Below, piece by piece: positions 16,717 through 26,145 of a stretch of 64,000 bases of DNA. Where the stretch lies: NCBI GenBank assembly GCA_003577275.1, contig QEVO01000001.1:682001-746000 (forward strand), in the 5' to 3' direction. Below the pieces are notes generated by a model that did not search any database, was not told the DNA's origin, and saw only the letters and a list, made by a program, of their open reading frames with translations. The DNA is from Pseudomonadota bacterium (GTDB lineage: Bacteria; Pseudomonadota; Alphaproteobacteria; Sphingomonadales; Govanellaceae). Position 1 is the stretch's first letter. Every line of letters begins with the position of its first letter. A program made the translations under genes and the position numbers.

Positions 16717-16768
16717 GACCATCCCCATTCACTGCCTTCATTGACAGGCGGCGACCTTCCGTATTAAA

Positions 16769-16789
16769 TTTGTTCGTCAGCCAAACAAA
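16769..16789. promoter_or_regulatory. MarR-type operator before the CoA ligase gene
   Basis: Arms TTTGTTC and AAACAAA are separated by seven bases, 31 bases before the ligase start. The 21-base layout matches the sites at 22807-22827 and 26860-26880. A TTGACA at 16741 lies just upstream and may be the -35 box. Confidence 0.65.
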
Positions 16790-16819
16790 ATAACCATAAT
16801 AGATTGGAGTGCCACGCAG

Positions 16820-18397
16820 GTGACGGTGGGGGGCAAATCAATATTCACGGGCATGAACGCGGCTGACGCCGTGCTGGGGCCGATATTATCATCATCCACC
16901 CCTGACCGCACCGCCCTGTTGTGCGGCGAGCGGGAAATTTCCTATCGTGCGCTGGATGAAATGGCGGCCCGCGCCGGCAACGCGCTGCGCGCCTTGGGCT
17001 GCGGGGTGGGCGATCGCGTGCTGGTGCTCATGGACGATCGCCCGGAATTCTTTTTTGCCTATTTTGGCGCGATGAAAATCGGCGCGGCGCCGGTGGCCGT
17101 CAACCTGCGGCTGGCGGCCAAGGATTTGCGTTACATCATCGACGACAGCGCCTGTCGGGCGGTCATCGTCGATGGAGAATTCCAGGCGGTCTGCCGGGAG
17201 GCGATCAGCGGCATGGCCGCGCCGCCGCTCCTCATCCTCGGCACGACGTCGCGCGAGGGATTTCCCGGCCTCATCGAGCTGATGAACGCGCAGCCGGCCA
17301 CGCTTGCCTCGGTGTTGTTGCAGCCGGACGACATGGCGTTATGGATGTATAGCTCCGGCACCACCGGCGCGCCGAAAGCGGTGGTGCATGCGCAAAAATC
17401 CATCCCGACGCTGGATCGCTATCTGGGACCGGTGTATGGCGTCGGCGCTGAAGATCGGGTTTTCTGTTCCTCCAAGCTGTTTTTTGCCTTTGCGCTCGGC
17501 CATGTGCTGGCGGCGCTGCGCCTGGGCGCCGCCGTGGTGCTTTATACCGGCTGGCCGTCGGCGGAAGCGATTGCCGAAACCATCGAGCGTTATCGGCCGC
17601 AAGTGGTGTTCAGCGTGCCGACGCTCTATCGCGCTATGCTGGAAGCGGATCTGGCCGGTACGGCGGCATTTCGCGCCGTCCGCCATTACATTTCCGCCGG
17701 CGAGCATTTGCCGGAAACGTTGTTTCATCGCTGGCAAGCCGCCACCGGCCGGCCGATCCTGGAAGGCATCGGCTCCACGGAAGCGTTCATCATGTTCCTC
17801 GGCAACCGCCCGGATGATGTGAAAGCGGGAAGCGTCGGTAAACCGCTGCCCGCCACCGAGGTCAAGCTGGTGGCGGAGGATGGGTCTTTGATAACCGGCG
17901 CAGACACGCCCGGCGTGCTCTATGTGCGCTCCGACAGCCTGGCCAAGGGCTACTGGCATCAGGACGAGAAAACCGCGGCGGCGTTTCAAGACGGATTTTA
18001 CTGCACCGGCGATGTCTTCATCCGCGATGCGGAAGGGTATTACTGGCACCAGGGACGCAATGACGACATGCTCAAATTGTCGGGGCAGTGGGTCAGTCCG
18101 GTGGAAATCGAGCATCATGTCTTAACCAACCCTAAGGTCTCGCAGGCCGCCGTCGTGGGGGTTGAGGATGAGGCGGGTCTGGTCCGCCTGGCGTTGTGTC
18201 TGGTGCCCATCGATCCGGAGCAGGATCGCGCCCTCTTGCAGGAGGAATTGACGGCCTTGCTGACCGCCAGGCTATCCATCTATAAATGCCCGCGGCGGTT
18301 CGTCTTTCTCGATGACCTGCCGAAATCGCCCACCGGCAAGACTCAGCGCTTCAAGCTGCGTCAGATTGCCGTCAGCCGCTTGGATGTGAGCGCGTGA
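16820..18397 (+). CDS. Benzoate/4-hydroxybenzoate-CoA ligase family protein
   Basis: A 525-residue AMP-forming acyl-CoA synthetase. MYSSGTTGAPKAVVH (about residue 175) is the P-loop. EGIGSTEAFIMFLGN is the A5 motif of the benzoate-CoA ligase group, GRNDDMLKLSGQWVSPVEIE the hinge and PTGKTQRFKLR the catalytic lysine motif. It should activate an aromatic acid to its CoA thioester. The divergent-side hcrCAB genes reduce 4-hydroxybenzoyl-CoA, so 4-hydroxybenzoate is the likely substrate (inference). The start is GTG with GGAG upstream. The MarR gene follows after one base, so ligase and regulator form an operon behind the palindromic operator. Confidence 0.88.
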   Translation: MTVGGKSIFTGMNAADAVLGPILSSSTPDRTALLCGEREISYRALDEMAARAGNALRALGCGVGDRVLVLMDDRPEFFFAYFGAMKIGAAPVAVNLRLAAKDLRYIIDDSACRAVIVDGEFQAVCREAISGMAAPPLLILGTTSREGFPGLIELMNAQPATLASVLLQPDDMALWMYSSGTTGAPKAVVHAQKSIPTLDRYLGPVYGVGAEDRVFCSSKLFFAFALGHVLAALRLGAAVVLYTGWPSAEAIAETIERYRPQVVFSVPTLYRAMLEADLAGTAAFRAVRHYISAGEHLPETLFHRWQAATGRPILEGIGSTEAFIMFLGNRPDDVKAGSVGKPLPATEVKLVAEDGSLITGADTPGVLYVRSDSLAKGYWHQDEKTAAAFQDGFYCTGDVFIRDAEGYYWHQGRNDDMLKLSGQWVSPVEIEHHVLTNPKVSQAAVVGVEDEAGLVRLALCLVPIDPEQDRALLQEELTALLTARLSIYKCPRRFVFLDDLPKSPTGKTQRFKLRQIAVSRLDVSA

Positions 18398-18398
18398 C

Positions 18399-18863
18399 AT
18401 GAAAAGCGAGAAACGAACATCCGCCGGCAAGGGTCTCGTGCCTGTCGAGCGCGGCATGTTGGAAGACCTGGTCGGCTATCATGTGCGTAAGGCGCAGGCC
18501 ATCATCTTTGACGATTTCATGCGCGCCATGGCGCCCGAGCGACTCTCGCCGGGCCAGTTTGGCGTGCTGGTGATGATCAGCGCCAATCAGGGCATGAATC
18601 AATCGACGCTGGCCAAAGCCCTCGGCATCGAACGCTCCACCATGGTGGCGGTGATCACCGGCTTGGAGAAGCGCGGCTTGATCAAGCGTCTGCCCTTGGC
18701 CACCGACCGGCGCGCCAACATCCTGGCGCTGACGCCCAAGGGCGATCTTCTCCTCGATAAGGTCAAGGCCAAGGTGCGCGCCCATGAAAATAAAGTCACC
18801 GCTCGCCTGACGGCGGACGAAACGCAGACCCTGGTGAGCCTGTTGCAGAAAATCGGCGGGTAG
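18399..18863 (+). CDS. MarR family transcriptional regulator
   Basis: A 154-residue winged-helix regulator. LSPGQFGVLVMISANQGMNQ leads into STLAKALGIERSTMVAVITG and the wing KRLPLATDRRANILALTPKG (about residues 50-120), the standard MarR layout. It starts one base after the stop of the CoA ligase gene. It resembles the BadR/HbaR type of control of anaerobic aromatic degradation by position only. Three palindromes of one type lie before the ligase, hcrC and SDR genes, so it probably represses these and is released by an aromatic CoA thioester or acid. Confidence 0.92.
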   Translation: MKSEKRTSAGKGLVPVERGMLEDLVGYHVRKAQAIIFDDFMRAMAPERLSPGQFGVLVMISANQGMNQSTLAKALGIERSTMVAVITGLEKRGLIKRLPLATDRRANILALTPKGDLLLDKVKAKVRAHENKVTARLTADETQTLVSLLQKIGG

Positions 18864-18888
18864 GAAGGAGTTCGAGTCGGTCTCGACT

Positions 18889-18969
18889 GTCATTGCGAGC
18901 CCTTTCTAGGGGCGAAGCAATCCATGCTTTTTGTGGATCGCCACGGCCATTTCATGGCCTCGCGATGAC
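18889..18969. repeat. Palindromic intergenic repeat (REP/RPE-like)
   Basis: An 81-base imperfect palindrome between convergent genes. Outer arms GTCATTGCGAG and CTCGCGATGAC pair, then GCAATCCA with TGGATCGC further in. Nested smaller hairpins include GGCCATTTCATGGCC. The GTCATTGCGAG...GCAATCCA motif is of the kind scattered through many alphaproteobacterial genomes. No second copy was noticed here. Confidence 0.75.
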
Positions 18970-18986
18970 GAAAAACGGTCGCCGTC

Positions 18987-19958
18987 TTAACTTTCTTCAA
19001 ACAACCGACGGGCCAGGGCGCGGGTGAGATTGGCCGCCACCTTGCGGCGATAGCCGGGCGGATAGAAGGTGCTGGGCATGGGCGTGATCTGCTTGGGCAG
19101 TAATGCCGTCAGCGCGTCCACATCGAACGGTCCTTGCAGCAGCCCCTCGGTCTTTCTCAACATCACGGGATAGGAATTGGTGCCGGTAAAGGCGACGCGA
19201 ATATCGCTGAGCCGATCGCCTTGCCGTTTCAAGGCGATGGCGACGCCGGCCAGCGGAAAATCAATGGAGCCGCGCACCCGCGCCTTGGCGTAGCCGCTTC
19301 GCCAGCCATCGCCGCTCTTAATGATCACGGCGGTCAGCATTTCGCCTTTCTCAAGCTTCAGGTGCGCCGCGCCGTCATCGTTGTACATCTCGCTTAACGG
19401 CAGGGAGCGCACGCCGTTGGGGCCGCTGATTTCGACTTCAGCGTCGAATACCATCAACGCCGGCGCCAGATCGCCGCTGAAGGCGGCGAAACAGCGGCTG
19501 CCGGACGGCGCCACATGGCACACCTCGCCCTTGTTCTTCAGGCAGTAGTTATTGCTGACGCGCCACCATTCGCTCTGGTTATAGTAAAGGCAGCGGGTGT
19601 CGAGGCAAAGGTTGCCGCCCACCGTCGCCACCTGGCGATGGGTGGGAGCCGCCACTTGACGCGCCGCCTCGGCGATGGCCGGGTATTCTTTGGCGATCAG
19701 TCCGTGCGCGGCGAGTTCGTTCAGCGTCACTCCGGCGCCGATTCGCACCCCACCGTTCTGCTGCGCGTCGATGGCGGTGATTTCCGCAACGCCGCCGATA
19801 TCGATAAGCGTTTGCGGCGCGACGATGCCGCGGCGAACGTTGACCATCAAATCGGTGCCGCCGGCGATATAGCGCGCGTCCGCATGGGCGGCATAAGCGG
19901 CGACCGCCTGCTGAACGGTGGCGGGGCGCACCACTTTAAAGTCGGGCAAGTATTCCAT
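18987..19958 (-). CDS. hcrB: 4-hydroxybenzoyl-CoA reductase subunit beta (FAD and 4Fe-4S)
   Basis: A 323-residue FAD-binding subunit of the xanthine oxidase family. YIAGGTDLMVN (about residues 30-40) and TVGGNLCLD bind FAD. An inserted loop carries C123, C139, C147 and C156. Their spacing equals that of the extra [4Fe-4S] cluster known from 4-hydroxybenzoyl-CoA reductase beta subunits and absent from ordinary CoxM proteins. This is the strongest evidence for the enzyme's identity. The gene overlaps hcrA by one base and is last in the operon. The complex removes the para-hydroxyl of 4-hydroxybenzoyl-CoA to give benzoyl-CoA, using low-potential electrons from ferredoxin. Confidence 0.92.
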   Translation of the reverse strand: MEYLPDFKVVRPATVQQAVAAYAAHADARYIAGGTDLMVNVRRGIVAPQTLIDIGGVAEITAIDAQQNGGVRIGAGVTLNELAAHGLIAKEYPAIAEAARQVAAPTHRQVATVGGNLCLDTRCLYYNQSEWWRVSNNYCLKNKGEVCHVAPSGSRCFAAFSGDLAPALMVFDAEVEISGPNGVRSLPLSEMYNDDGAAHLKLEKGEMLTAVIIKSGDGWRSGYAKARVRGSIDFPLAGVAIALKRQGDRLSDIRVAFTGTNSYPVMLRKTEGLLQGPFDVDALTALLPKQITPMPSTFYPPGYRRKVAANLTRALARRLFEES

Positions 19959-22303
19959 CAGCGTCCTCCTGCGGCCGGCGCGCGTTTCTTGGCGCGCTCT
20001 TCCTTAACGAGCGCATCCATGATCCGCTCCGGCGTCAGCGGCGTTTCCAGCAGCCGCACCTTGATCGCGTCATAGACGGCGTTGGCGACCGCCGGGATGA
20101 CGCTGGATAGCGCGCCTTCGCTGGCTTCCTTGGCCCCGAACGGGCCGTTGGGATCGATGCTTTCGACGATCTTGACCTCGATGGGTGGCGATTCGACGAT
20201 GGTGGGCACGCGGTAATCCAGCATGTTGGCGGCCAGCGGCAGACCCTCATGAAAGCGGGTTTCCTCGCTTAGCGCTTGGCCGAGACCCATCCACACCGCG
20301 CCCTGAACCTGGCCTTCGACCGACAGCGGATTGAGCGCAAAACCGCAATCATGCGCCACCCAAACCTTATCCACGTTGACCCGCGCCGTCACCTCGTCGA
20401 CGGTTACTTCCACCACGCAGGCGGCATAGGAATAAGCCATGCTGGGCCCCACCGCCGCGCCATGAAATTTGCCGCCCTGGAACTGCTTGGGCACGGTGAA
20501 CGTGCCTTTGACCGTCAACGTGCCGGTATCCACCAGCGCCTCGGTGACCACCTCTTTGAACGAAATGTCCGAGCCTTGCTGACCGGCGATGCGATAGGTC
20601 TCGCCCAGGCACTCCACTTCTTCCGTCGGCACAGCGAGCTTGCGCGCGGCGGCGCTAACCAGAATGGCCTTCAAGTTTTGCGCCGCTTCCAGGGCGGCGT
20701 TGCCAACCATGAAGGTGACGCGGGAAGAATAGGAGCCGTTGTCCTTCGGGGTAATGCGGCTGTCGTTGGCGATCACGGTCAGGCGGTCGAAATCAACGCC
20801 CAGCACTTCGCCCACCACCTGGGCCAGAATGGTGCTGGAGCCCTGGCCGATATCGGCGGCGCCGGTCAGAATGGTGATGCCGCCGTCAAAGTCGAGCTTC
20901 AAGTTCACCACCGCGTGCGGCTCGCCGGTCCAGTGCACGGGTTTCGCCGCGCCGCTGACATAATGCGAGCAGGCAAATCCCAAGCCCTTGCCGGGCGGCA
21001 GCTTGCCCTTGCGTTGCCGCCAGCCCGAGGCTTCCTCGACCCAGTCGATGCACTCGGGCAGGCCATAGGAGGTGACCTCCATGTCGTTGATGGTGCGCAC
21101 CGGCGCTTTTAAGAGGTTGGCGCGCCGCACCTGGAAGGGATCAAGGCCGGCTTCCGTCGCCATGGTATCGAGGAGGCATTCAAAGGCATGCCGAACATCC
21201 ACCGTGCCATGGCCGCGCATGGCGCCGCAGGTCGGGCGATTGGCATAGACGCGAAAGCCGTCGTATTGCACGGCGGGGATATCATAAATGGCGTTTAGAA
21301 GCGCGCCGGCATAAAGAATGGTGACGATGCCGTAGCCGCCGTAAGCGCCGCCGGTCTGAGTGGCCTCGCACTGGCAGGCGGTGAGCTTGCCCTGTTTGGT
21401 CATGCCGATCTTCAACTTGACCCGGGTGTGCGGCCGGCCGCGATGGGTGAGGAAGGTTTCCTCGCGGCTCAGCTTCATGCGCACCTTGCCGCCGGCGGCG
21501 CGGGCCAAGAGGCAAGCGATGATTTCAAAATTCAAGGTTTCGGTGCGCGCCCCGAAACCGCCGCCGATGAACGGCTTGATCACCCGCACTTTCGATTCGT
21601 CCAAATCCAGGCAGCGGGCGATCCGCAAATGTACGTAGAACGGCACCTGCGTTACGGAATGAAGCGTGATGCGATCACGCTCCACGTCATACTCGGCCAG
21701 CGCGGCGTGAGGCTCCATGTGCATATGGGTGACCTCGGCGCATTCGAACGTTTCCTCGCGCACCAGGTCGGCGGCGGCAAAGCCTGCCGCCACATCGCCG
21801 AACTCGTGATGGACCTCGCGCTCCAGGTTGCCGGGGCGGTCATCATGGAGATTGACCGCGCCCGGCGCACGCGATGAGTCCACATCGTAATAGGCCGGCA
21901 GTTCCTCAACCTCCATGTGGATCAGCCGCAAGGCCGCTTCCGCCGTCGCGATGTCAACCGCCGCCACCGCCGCCACCGGCTCGCCGCGATAACGCACCCG
22001 GTCCCGGGCCAAGGGGTATTCGTTTTGCGCGATGGGCAGGATGCCATAGGGCTTGTCGCACGCCTCGCCGGTGATGACGGCGATGACGCCGGGTAACTGC
22101 CGCGCCTTGGATACGTCGACATTCAATATCCTGGCGTGGCTATAGGGGCTGCGATAGATGCGGCCCACCAGCGCATCGGTATGCTCCAGATCGGCGGTGT
22201 ATTTGGCGCGGCCGCTGACTTTTTCGATGCCGTCGATGAGCGGCGCGCGCCGCCCGACCATCGGCTGTCCCGGTTTGCCACGCAACGGGGTAGCGTCGTT
22301 CAT
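19958..22303 (-). CDS. hcrA: 4-hydroxybenzoyl-CoA reductase subunit alpha (molybdenum)
   Basis: A 781-residue catalytic subunit. The N-terminal a/b hammerhead domain ([16 protein letters not shown]) is followed by molybdopterin-binding segments including [25 protein letters not shown] [12 protein letters not shown], and near the C-terminus [13 protein letters not shown] with the catalytic Glu. These are standard xanthine oxidase family motifs, and the neighbours hcrB and hcrC identify the complex. It sits between its partners with four-base and one-base overlaps, consistent with equal synthesis. It acts in the cytoplasm on 4-hydroxybenzoyl-CoA. Carbon monoxide dehydrogenase is ruled out by the cluster-bearing beta subunit. 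Confidence 0.92.
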   Translation of the reverse strand: MNDATPLRGKPGQPMVGRRAPLIDGIEKVSGRAKYTADLEHTDALVGRIYRSPYSHARILNVDVSKARQLPGVIAVITGEACDKPYGILPIAQNEYPLARDRVRYRGEPVAAVAAVDIATAEAALRLIHMEVEELPAYYDVDSSRAPGAVNLHDDRPGNLEREVHHEFGDVAAGFAAADLVREETFECAEVTHMHMEPHAALAEYDVERDRITLHSVTQVPFYVHLRIARCLDLDESKVRVIKPFIGGGFGARTETLNFEIIACLLARAAGGKVRMKLSREETFLTHRGRPHTRVKLKIGMTKQGKLTACQCEATQTGGAYGGYGIVTILYAGALLNAIYDIPAVQYDGFRVYANRPTCGAMRGHGTVDVRHAFECLLDTMATEAGLDPFQVRRANLLKAPVRTINDMEVTSYGLPECIDWVEEASGWRQRKGKLPPGKGLGFACSHYVSGAAKPVHWTGEPHAVVNLKLDFDGGITILTGAADIGQGSSTILAQVVGEVLGVDFDRLTVIANDSRITPKDNGSYSSRVTFMVGNAALEAAQNLKAILVSAAARKLAVPTEEVECLGETYRIAGQQGSDISFKEVVTEALVDTGTLTVKGTFTVPKQFQGGKFHGAAVGPSMAYSYAACVVEVTVDEVTARVNVDKVWVAHDCGFALNPLSVEGQVQGAVWMGLGQALSEETRFHEGLPLAANMLDYRVPTIVESPPIEVKIVESIDPNGPFGAKEASEGALSSVIPAVANAVYDAIKVRLLETPLTPERIMDALVKEERAKKRAPAAGGR

Positions 22304-22773
22304 AGGGGTTCTCCACTGGCGGCGGCGCGCACCGATTCGATGATTTTGACATAGCCGGTGCAGCGGCAGATGTTGCCGCCCAGCGCTTCCTGGGTTTCGC
22401 TATCGGTAGGATGAGGATTGGTTCTTAACAGTCCTTCGGCGGCCATGATCATGCCCGGCGTGCAATAGCCGCATTGCGAACCGAGCTTTTCGTTAAACGC
22501 CCGTTGCAGCCGCGACAGCCGTCCGCCTTGGGCGCAGCCTTCCACGGTTTCCACATGGCGGCCGGCGCATGAGGCGGCGAGCGTCAGGCAGGAGAGCTGC
22601 GGCCGACCGTCGATAAGCACGGTGCAAGCCCCGCACTCGCCGCCGTCGCAGCCCATCTTGGTGCCGGTCAAATGGGCGACTTCCCGAAGAAAATCAATGA
22701 GTAGCATGTTGTCGGCGACGGCATATTCGCCGTTTTGGCCGTTCAGGTTAAGCCGCAACATTGACTTGGACAT
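22300..22773 (-). CDS. hcrC: 4-hydroxybenzoyl-CoA reductase subunit gamma (2x 2Fe-2S)
   Basis: A 157-residue FeS subunit. The plant-type [2Fe-2S] cluster motif [17 protein letters not shown] is at residues about 42-62. The second cluster motif [16 protein letters not shown] with CRCTGYVKI is at 97-140. It transfers electrons between FAD/4Fe-4S and molybdenum. It is the first gene of hcrCAB. A 21-base palindrome lies 34-54 bases before its start, close enough for direct repression or activation. Confidence 0.94.
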   Translation of the reverse strand: MSKSMLRLNLNGQNGEYAVADNMLLIDFLREVAHLTGTKMGCDGGECGACTVLIDGRPQLSCLTLAASCAGRHVETVEGCAQGGRLSRLQRAFNEKLGSQCGYCTPGMIMAAEGLLRTNPHPTDSETQEALGGNICRCTGYVKIIESVRAAASGEPL

Positions 22774-22806
22774 GGCCGCTTTCTTTCGCTAAATCCGCAG
22801 ATATAT

Positions 22807-22827
22807 ATTGTTCTGGTACCGAACAAT
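22807..22827. promoter_or_regulatory. MarR-type operator between hcrC and the XdhC-like gene
   Basis: Arms ATTGTTC and GAACAAT are perfect reverse complements, separated by TGGTACC. The site lies between divergent hcrCAB and xdhC-like transcription units, so one dimer could control both. Confidence 0.72.
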
Positions 22828-22947
22828 CTGTATCCTAGCGCAAAGCCGTTCGAGGCACAATCAGAATCTACGTCTTGTCAGGGGGATGGCGCTTGATCGG
22901 TCCAGGCGGCGGGGCGTAAAGTTTAAGAATAAAGTATTGGATAAACC

Positions 22948-23907
22948 ATGGTACCGACGACCTACGCGCAATCAGACAAACAGATTTTCCAGTTTCTGCG
23001 GGCGCTGCGGCAGCAAGGACAGCCCGCCGCCCTGGTGACGGTGACCGATATCGAACGCACCGGCCCACGCCCGCGCGGCTCCCATATGGCGGTATCCATC
23101 ACCGGCGACCGGGTGGGTTATGTGACCAGCGGTTGCCTGGAGCAGGCGGTGGCCGGCGATGCCGTCGCCGCGATGAAGGACAACGCCGATCGCATCGTCC
23201 GTTATGGCGAAAATTCGCAATACCTCGATTTCCGGCTGCCGTGCGGCGGGGGTATGGCGTTCCACATCCATGTCGATCCCGATCTGGCGCTTCTTGACCG
23301 TTGTCTGACCGCCATGGAGCTCCGGGAGCCGTTCGGGCTGGCTTTCGAGCCGAATGGAGGCAGGGTAGAGTTTCTCGACGACCACGCCGTCGCCACGGGC
23401 TGGGTTGAGGATAAATTCCTGCGCCGGTACGCGCCGGCCTTGCGCTTTGTTCTGGTGGGCAGCGGCGCCGAGCTGGAAATGATGACGCGGCTCGCGAGCG
23501 CGGCGGGCTATGAGGTGCTGGCCTACAGCTCCGACGAAAGCATCCTGGCGCTGTGCCAAGCCCATGACGCGCAGATTTTCCAGTTGACCAGCGCGCAGCA
23601 TATTCCGCCCTTACCCAACGACCAGTGGACGGCCTTTATCTTTCTCTTTCACGAGCATGAACTGGAGTATCCCCTGATCAAGGCAGCCTTGGGCGGACCG
23701 GCGTTTTATATTGGCGCTCTGGGCAGCAAGCGCACGCAGGCCACGCGCCTGGCCAACCTGCGGCAAGCGGGCGTCGATGAGGCGACGCTTGCCCGTATCG
23801 GCGGCCCCATCGGGCTGATCCCTTCCGCCCGCGATCCGGCCATTCTGGCGATCTCGGTAGTGGCGGAAGTGGTCGACCGCTACCGGCAGCTTGAGATGAA
23901 GCCATGA
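22948..23907 (+). CDS. XdhC/CoxI family molybdenum cofactor maturation protein
   Basis: A 319-residue protein. The N-terminal XdhC_CoxI domain contains ALVTVTDIERTGPRPRGSHM, TSGCLEQAV and LPCGGGMAFHIHVDP (about residues 30-110). The C-terminal Rossmann domain has FVLVGSGAELEMMTRLASAA and FYIGALGSKRTQATRLANLR, then IGGPIGLIPSARDPAILAIS. Family members bind the molybdenum cofactor, help its sulfuration and protect it until insertion into xanthine-oxidase-type enzymes. The divergent hcrA product is the obvious client. It overlaps the next gene by four bases. Confidence 0.9.
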   Translation: MVPTTYAQSDKQIFQFLRALRQQGQPAALVTVTDIERTGPRPRGSHMAVSITGDRVGYVTSGCLEQAVAGDAVAAMKDNADRIVRYGENSQYLDFRLPCGGGMAFHIHVDPDLALLDRCLTAMELREPFGLAFEPNGGRVEFLDDHAVATGWVEDKFLRRYAPALRFVLVGSGAELEMMTRLASAAGYEVLAYSSDESILALCQAHDAQIFQLTSAQHIPPLPNDQWTAFIFLFHEHELEYPLIKAALGGPAFYIGALGSKRTQATRLANLRQAGVDEATLARIGGPIGLIPSARDPAILAISVVAEVVDRYRQLEMKP

Positions 23908-24494
23908 TCCCGCTGACGGCCGTATCGGTCGTTGTGCTGGCCGCGGGGTTGTCGAAACGTCACCCCGGGGAAAACAAGCTGGCGCGGCCTTTGCGCGGCA
24001 AGCCGCTGGCCGCCCATGTCGCCGACACGCTGGCGACGTTGCCGTTCTTGCAGCGCATCGCCGTGGTTGCCGAGCTCGACGCCAAGATCGCCGAGATTTT
24101 TGCCCGCCGTAATTTTACTGTTATCGCCAATGCTGAACCGGCGCGGGGGCAGGGGCATTCCCTGGCGTTGGGCGTGGCGCGGGCGCTGCAAGACAACAGG
24201 TCGCAAGCGATCATGGTTTGCCTGGCCGATATGCCGTTCGTCAGCGCCCGGCTGATCGAAAAACTGGCGGCCGCCCTGTCAACGGACAGCGATGCCGCCA
24301 TCTGCGTGGTGGGCGATCACATCACGCCGCCGGCCATCTTTCGCCGCCGTCACGCTGAACCGCTGTTGACCCTTGATGGCGACGTTGGGGCCCGAAAAAT
24401 CGTCGCCGCGCTGACCCATGTGGCGAAGGTCGAGGCGTCGCCGGATCTTCTTGCTGACTTTGATACCGACGAGGATTTCAAAGGTCAAAATTGA
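23904..24494 (+). CDS. MobA/MocA-like molybdenum cofactor nucleotidyltransferase
   Basis: A 196-residue nucleotidyltransferase. VVVLAAGLSKRHPGENKLARPLRGKPL (key part LAAGLSKR...NKL) is the N-terminal nucleotide-binding motif. CLADMPFVSARLIEKL is the metal-binding segment, and PPAIFRRRH with DGDVGARKIV fits the MocA branch. MocA makes the CMP form of the molybdenum cofactor used by xanthine-oxidase-type enzymes such as HcrA. Coupled by ATGA overlap to the XdhC-like gene, it completes a maturation pair for the reductase encoded divergently. Confidence 0.88.
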   Translation: MIPLTAVSVVVLAAGLSKRHPGENKLARPLRGKPLAAHVADTLATLPFLQRIAVVAELDAKIAEIFARRNFTVIANAEPARGQGHSLALGVARALQDNRSQAIMVCLADMPFVSARLIEKLAAALSTDSDAAICVVGDHITPPAIFRRRHAEPLLTLDGDVGARKIVAALTHVAKVEASPDLLADFDTDEDFKGQN

Positions 24495-24506
24495 TGCGGT
24501 CATGAA

Positions 24507-24541
24507 AAAAACGCGGACAGGCATTCCCCCGTCCGCGTTTT
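24507..24541. terminator. Bidirectional terminator between the mocA-like and HU genes
   Basis: AAAACGCGGAC pairs with GTCCGCGTTTT around 11 bases. An A-run on one side and T-run on the other allow termination in both directions for the convergent genes. Confidence 0.88.
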
Positions 24542-24581
24542 GATTTTTCGCCGCCGTTCCCTTGCGGGAACGCGGGCAAGG

Positions 24582-24968
24582 CTAGATCGATTCCTTCAGC
24601 TCCTTGGCGGCGCGGAAGGCGACTTTCTTGCTGGCCTTGATCTTGATCGCTTCGCCGGTGGCGGGGTTGCGGCCCATGCGGGCGGCGCGCTTGCGGACCT
24701 GCAGAACGCCAAGCCCGGCCAGACGGATGCGAACGCCCTTCTTCAGGTTCTTCACCACAAGATCGACCACGTCGTTCATGATCGTCTCGGCCTGCTTCTT
24801 GGCCATTTCATGGGCTGCGGCGATATCCGCCGCCAGGTGCTTCAAAGTAACTACCGATGGCGTTGCTTTGGCCGCGGCTTTCGCCGGCTTGCGCGCAGCC
24901 TTGGCCGGGGCGGCCTTCTTCGCGGGTTTAGCTTTAGCTTTGGCTTTAGTGGCTGGTTTACGTGCCAT
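24582..24968 (-). CDS. HU-family DNA-binding protein with Lys/Ala-rich N-terminal tail
   Basis: About 128 residues from the ATG at 24968 (ARKPATKAKAK follows); an in-frame start nine residues earlier is less likely because this one has GGGAG upstream. Residues 1-42 are a basic, disordered KAKP/AAKA tail like eukaryotic H1 tails. The rest is an HU/IHF fold with IMNDVVDLVVKNLKKGVRIR, GLGVLQVRKRAARMGRNPATGE and the C-terminal KKVAFRAAKELKES. It should bind and bend DNA in the nucleoid. N-terminal extensions of this kind are unusual against the plain 90-residue HU. It is one of three K/A-rich proteins within 4 kb. Confidence 0.88.
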   Translation of the reverse strand: MARKPATKAKAKAKPAKKAAPAKAARKPAKAAAKATPSVVTLKHLAADIAAAHEMAKKQAETIMNDVVDLVVKNLKKGVRIRLAGLGVLQVRKRAARMGRNPATGEAIKIKASKKVAFRAAKELKESI

Positions 24969-25161
24969 TAGTGGAGGCTCCCTTTTATGCAAAACCGATT
25001 GCCTAGAGAATCACGCTTTTATGCGGAAAACAAGGGCGAAAATGATGTATCTTGAAATAGTTTTTGCAGCAAGATCGTCGATCAATGCAGCAAAATGGGC
25101 CATAAATGCACAACCTTGCGCAAAAGGCTATGGAAAAAGTACGGGATATGAGGGGCAAAAG

Positions 25162-26145
25162 ATGAGTAATAACGGCGATTTTTCCCTTGCCGGCGTGCGT
25201 GAAACGGCGCGGTTGATTGCCCCTTATATCCGCCGCACGCCGGTTTTCCGTTGGCGCGGCGATGGCGCGGCGCGCTGTTTGGGCCATGATATTGACGCCT
25301 ATCTTAAGTGCGAGCTGTTCCAGGTTTCCGGCACCTTTAAGGCCCGTGGCGTCATTTCGGTTCTATCCCGTCTTTCTCCTGAAATAAGAGCGCCAGGCAT
25401 TACCGGGTTTAGCGCCGGCAACCATGCCATCGCGTTGGCCTATGCCGGCTCTGCTTTGGGCGTGCCGGCCAAGGTGGTGATGGTATCAAGCGCCAATCCG
25501 GCGCGCCGCGCGCGGGCGGCCAATTACGGCGCTGAGCTGATTATCGAAGCCGACGCCGCAAGCGCTCGGGCGCGGGCGGAGGAAATCGTCGCCCGCGACG
25601 GCATGACCCTGGTTCACCCATTTGAAGGGCTATACACGGTTCTAGGCACCGGCACGCTGGGGCTGGAAATTGTCGAGGATATCGACGCCCTTGACGCCAT
25701 CGTGGTCGGCGTCGGCGGCGGCGGTCTGGCGGCGGGCGTGGCCACGGCGGCGAAACTGGCGCGCCCCGAGATCAAGGTTTACGGTATTGAGCCGGAAGGC
25801 GCGCCGGTGATTTCACGCTCGCTGGCCGCCGGCGCGCCGGTTACTTTGACAGACATTCGCACCATCGCTGATAGCTTGGCGCCGCCGTTCACCGGCCCGA
25901 CCACCTTTGCTTTGTGCCGCGATCATCTGGACGACGTGGTGACACTTCCCGACAGCGCGCTCATCGACGCCATGCGGGTTCTCTATGATGATTTAAAGCT
26001 GGCGGTAGAGCCGGGCGGCGTTGCGGCGCTGGCCGGCGCCATCGGCCCGTTGCGGCAACGCCTTAAAGGTAAGCGCGTCGCCATCATCCTCTGCGGCTCC
26101 AACATCGACTTGGTGACTTTCCAGAAGTTCACGGCGCAAGGCTGA
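25162..26145 (+). CDS. Threonine/serine dehydratase (PLP-dependent)
   Basis: A 327-residue fold type II PLP enzyme. The start ATG at 25162 (SNNGDFSLAGVRE follows) has GAGGGG upstream. SGTFKARGVISVL contains the PLP lysine (about residue 59). FSAGNHAIALAYAGS binds the substrate carboxylate, and GVGGGGLAAGVATAAKL is the phosphate-binding loop. C-terminal LCGSNIDL closes the site. Lack of a regulatory ACT domain points to the catabolic type or to a serine/threonine or hydroxy-amino-acid dehydratase. It converts threonine to 2-oxobutyrate or serine to pyruvate. It stands alone and overlaps the convergent DUF3047 gene by 17 bases. Confidence 0.9.
   Translation: MSNNGDFSLAGVRETARLIAPYIRRTPVFRWRGDGAARCLGHDIDAYLKCELFQVSGTFKARGVISVLSRLSPEIRAPGITGFSAGNHAIALAYAGSALGVPAKVVMVSSANPARRARAANYGAELIIEADAASARARAEEIVARDGMTLVHPFEGLYTVLGTGTLGLEIVEDIDALDAIVVGVGGGGLAAGVATAAKLARPEIKVYGIEPEGAPVISRSLAAGAPVTLTDIRTIADSLAPPFTGPTTFALCRDHLDDVVTLPDSALIDAMRVLYDDLKLAVEPGGVAALAGAIGPLRQRLKGKRVAIILCGSNIDLVTFQKFTAQG

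Noticed and set aside
15235..16728. Minus-strand frame of 497 residues opposite the phosphomannomutase gene
   Set aside because: It is the antisense of a gene with complete hexomutase motifs and is His/Arg-rich as such shadows are in GC-rich DNA.
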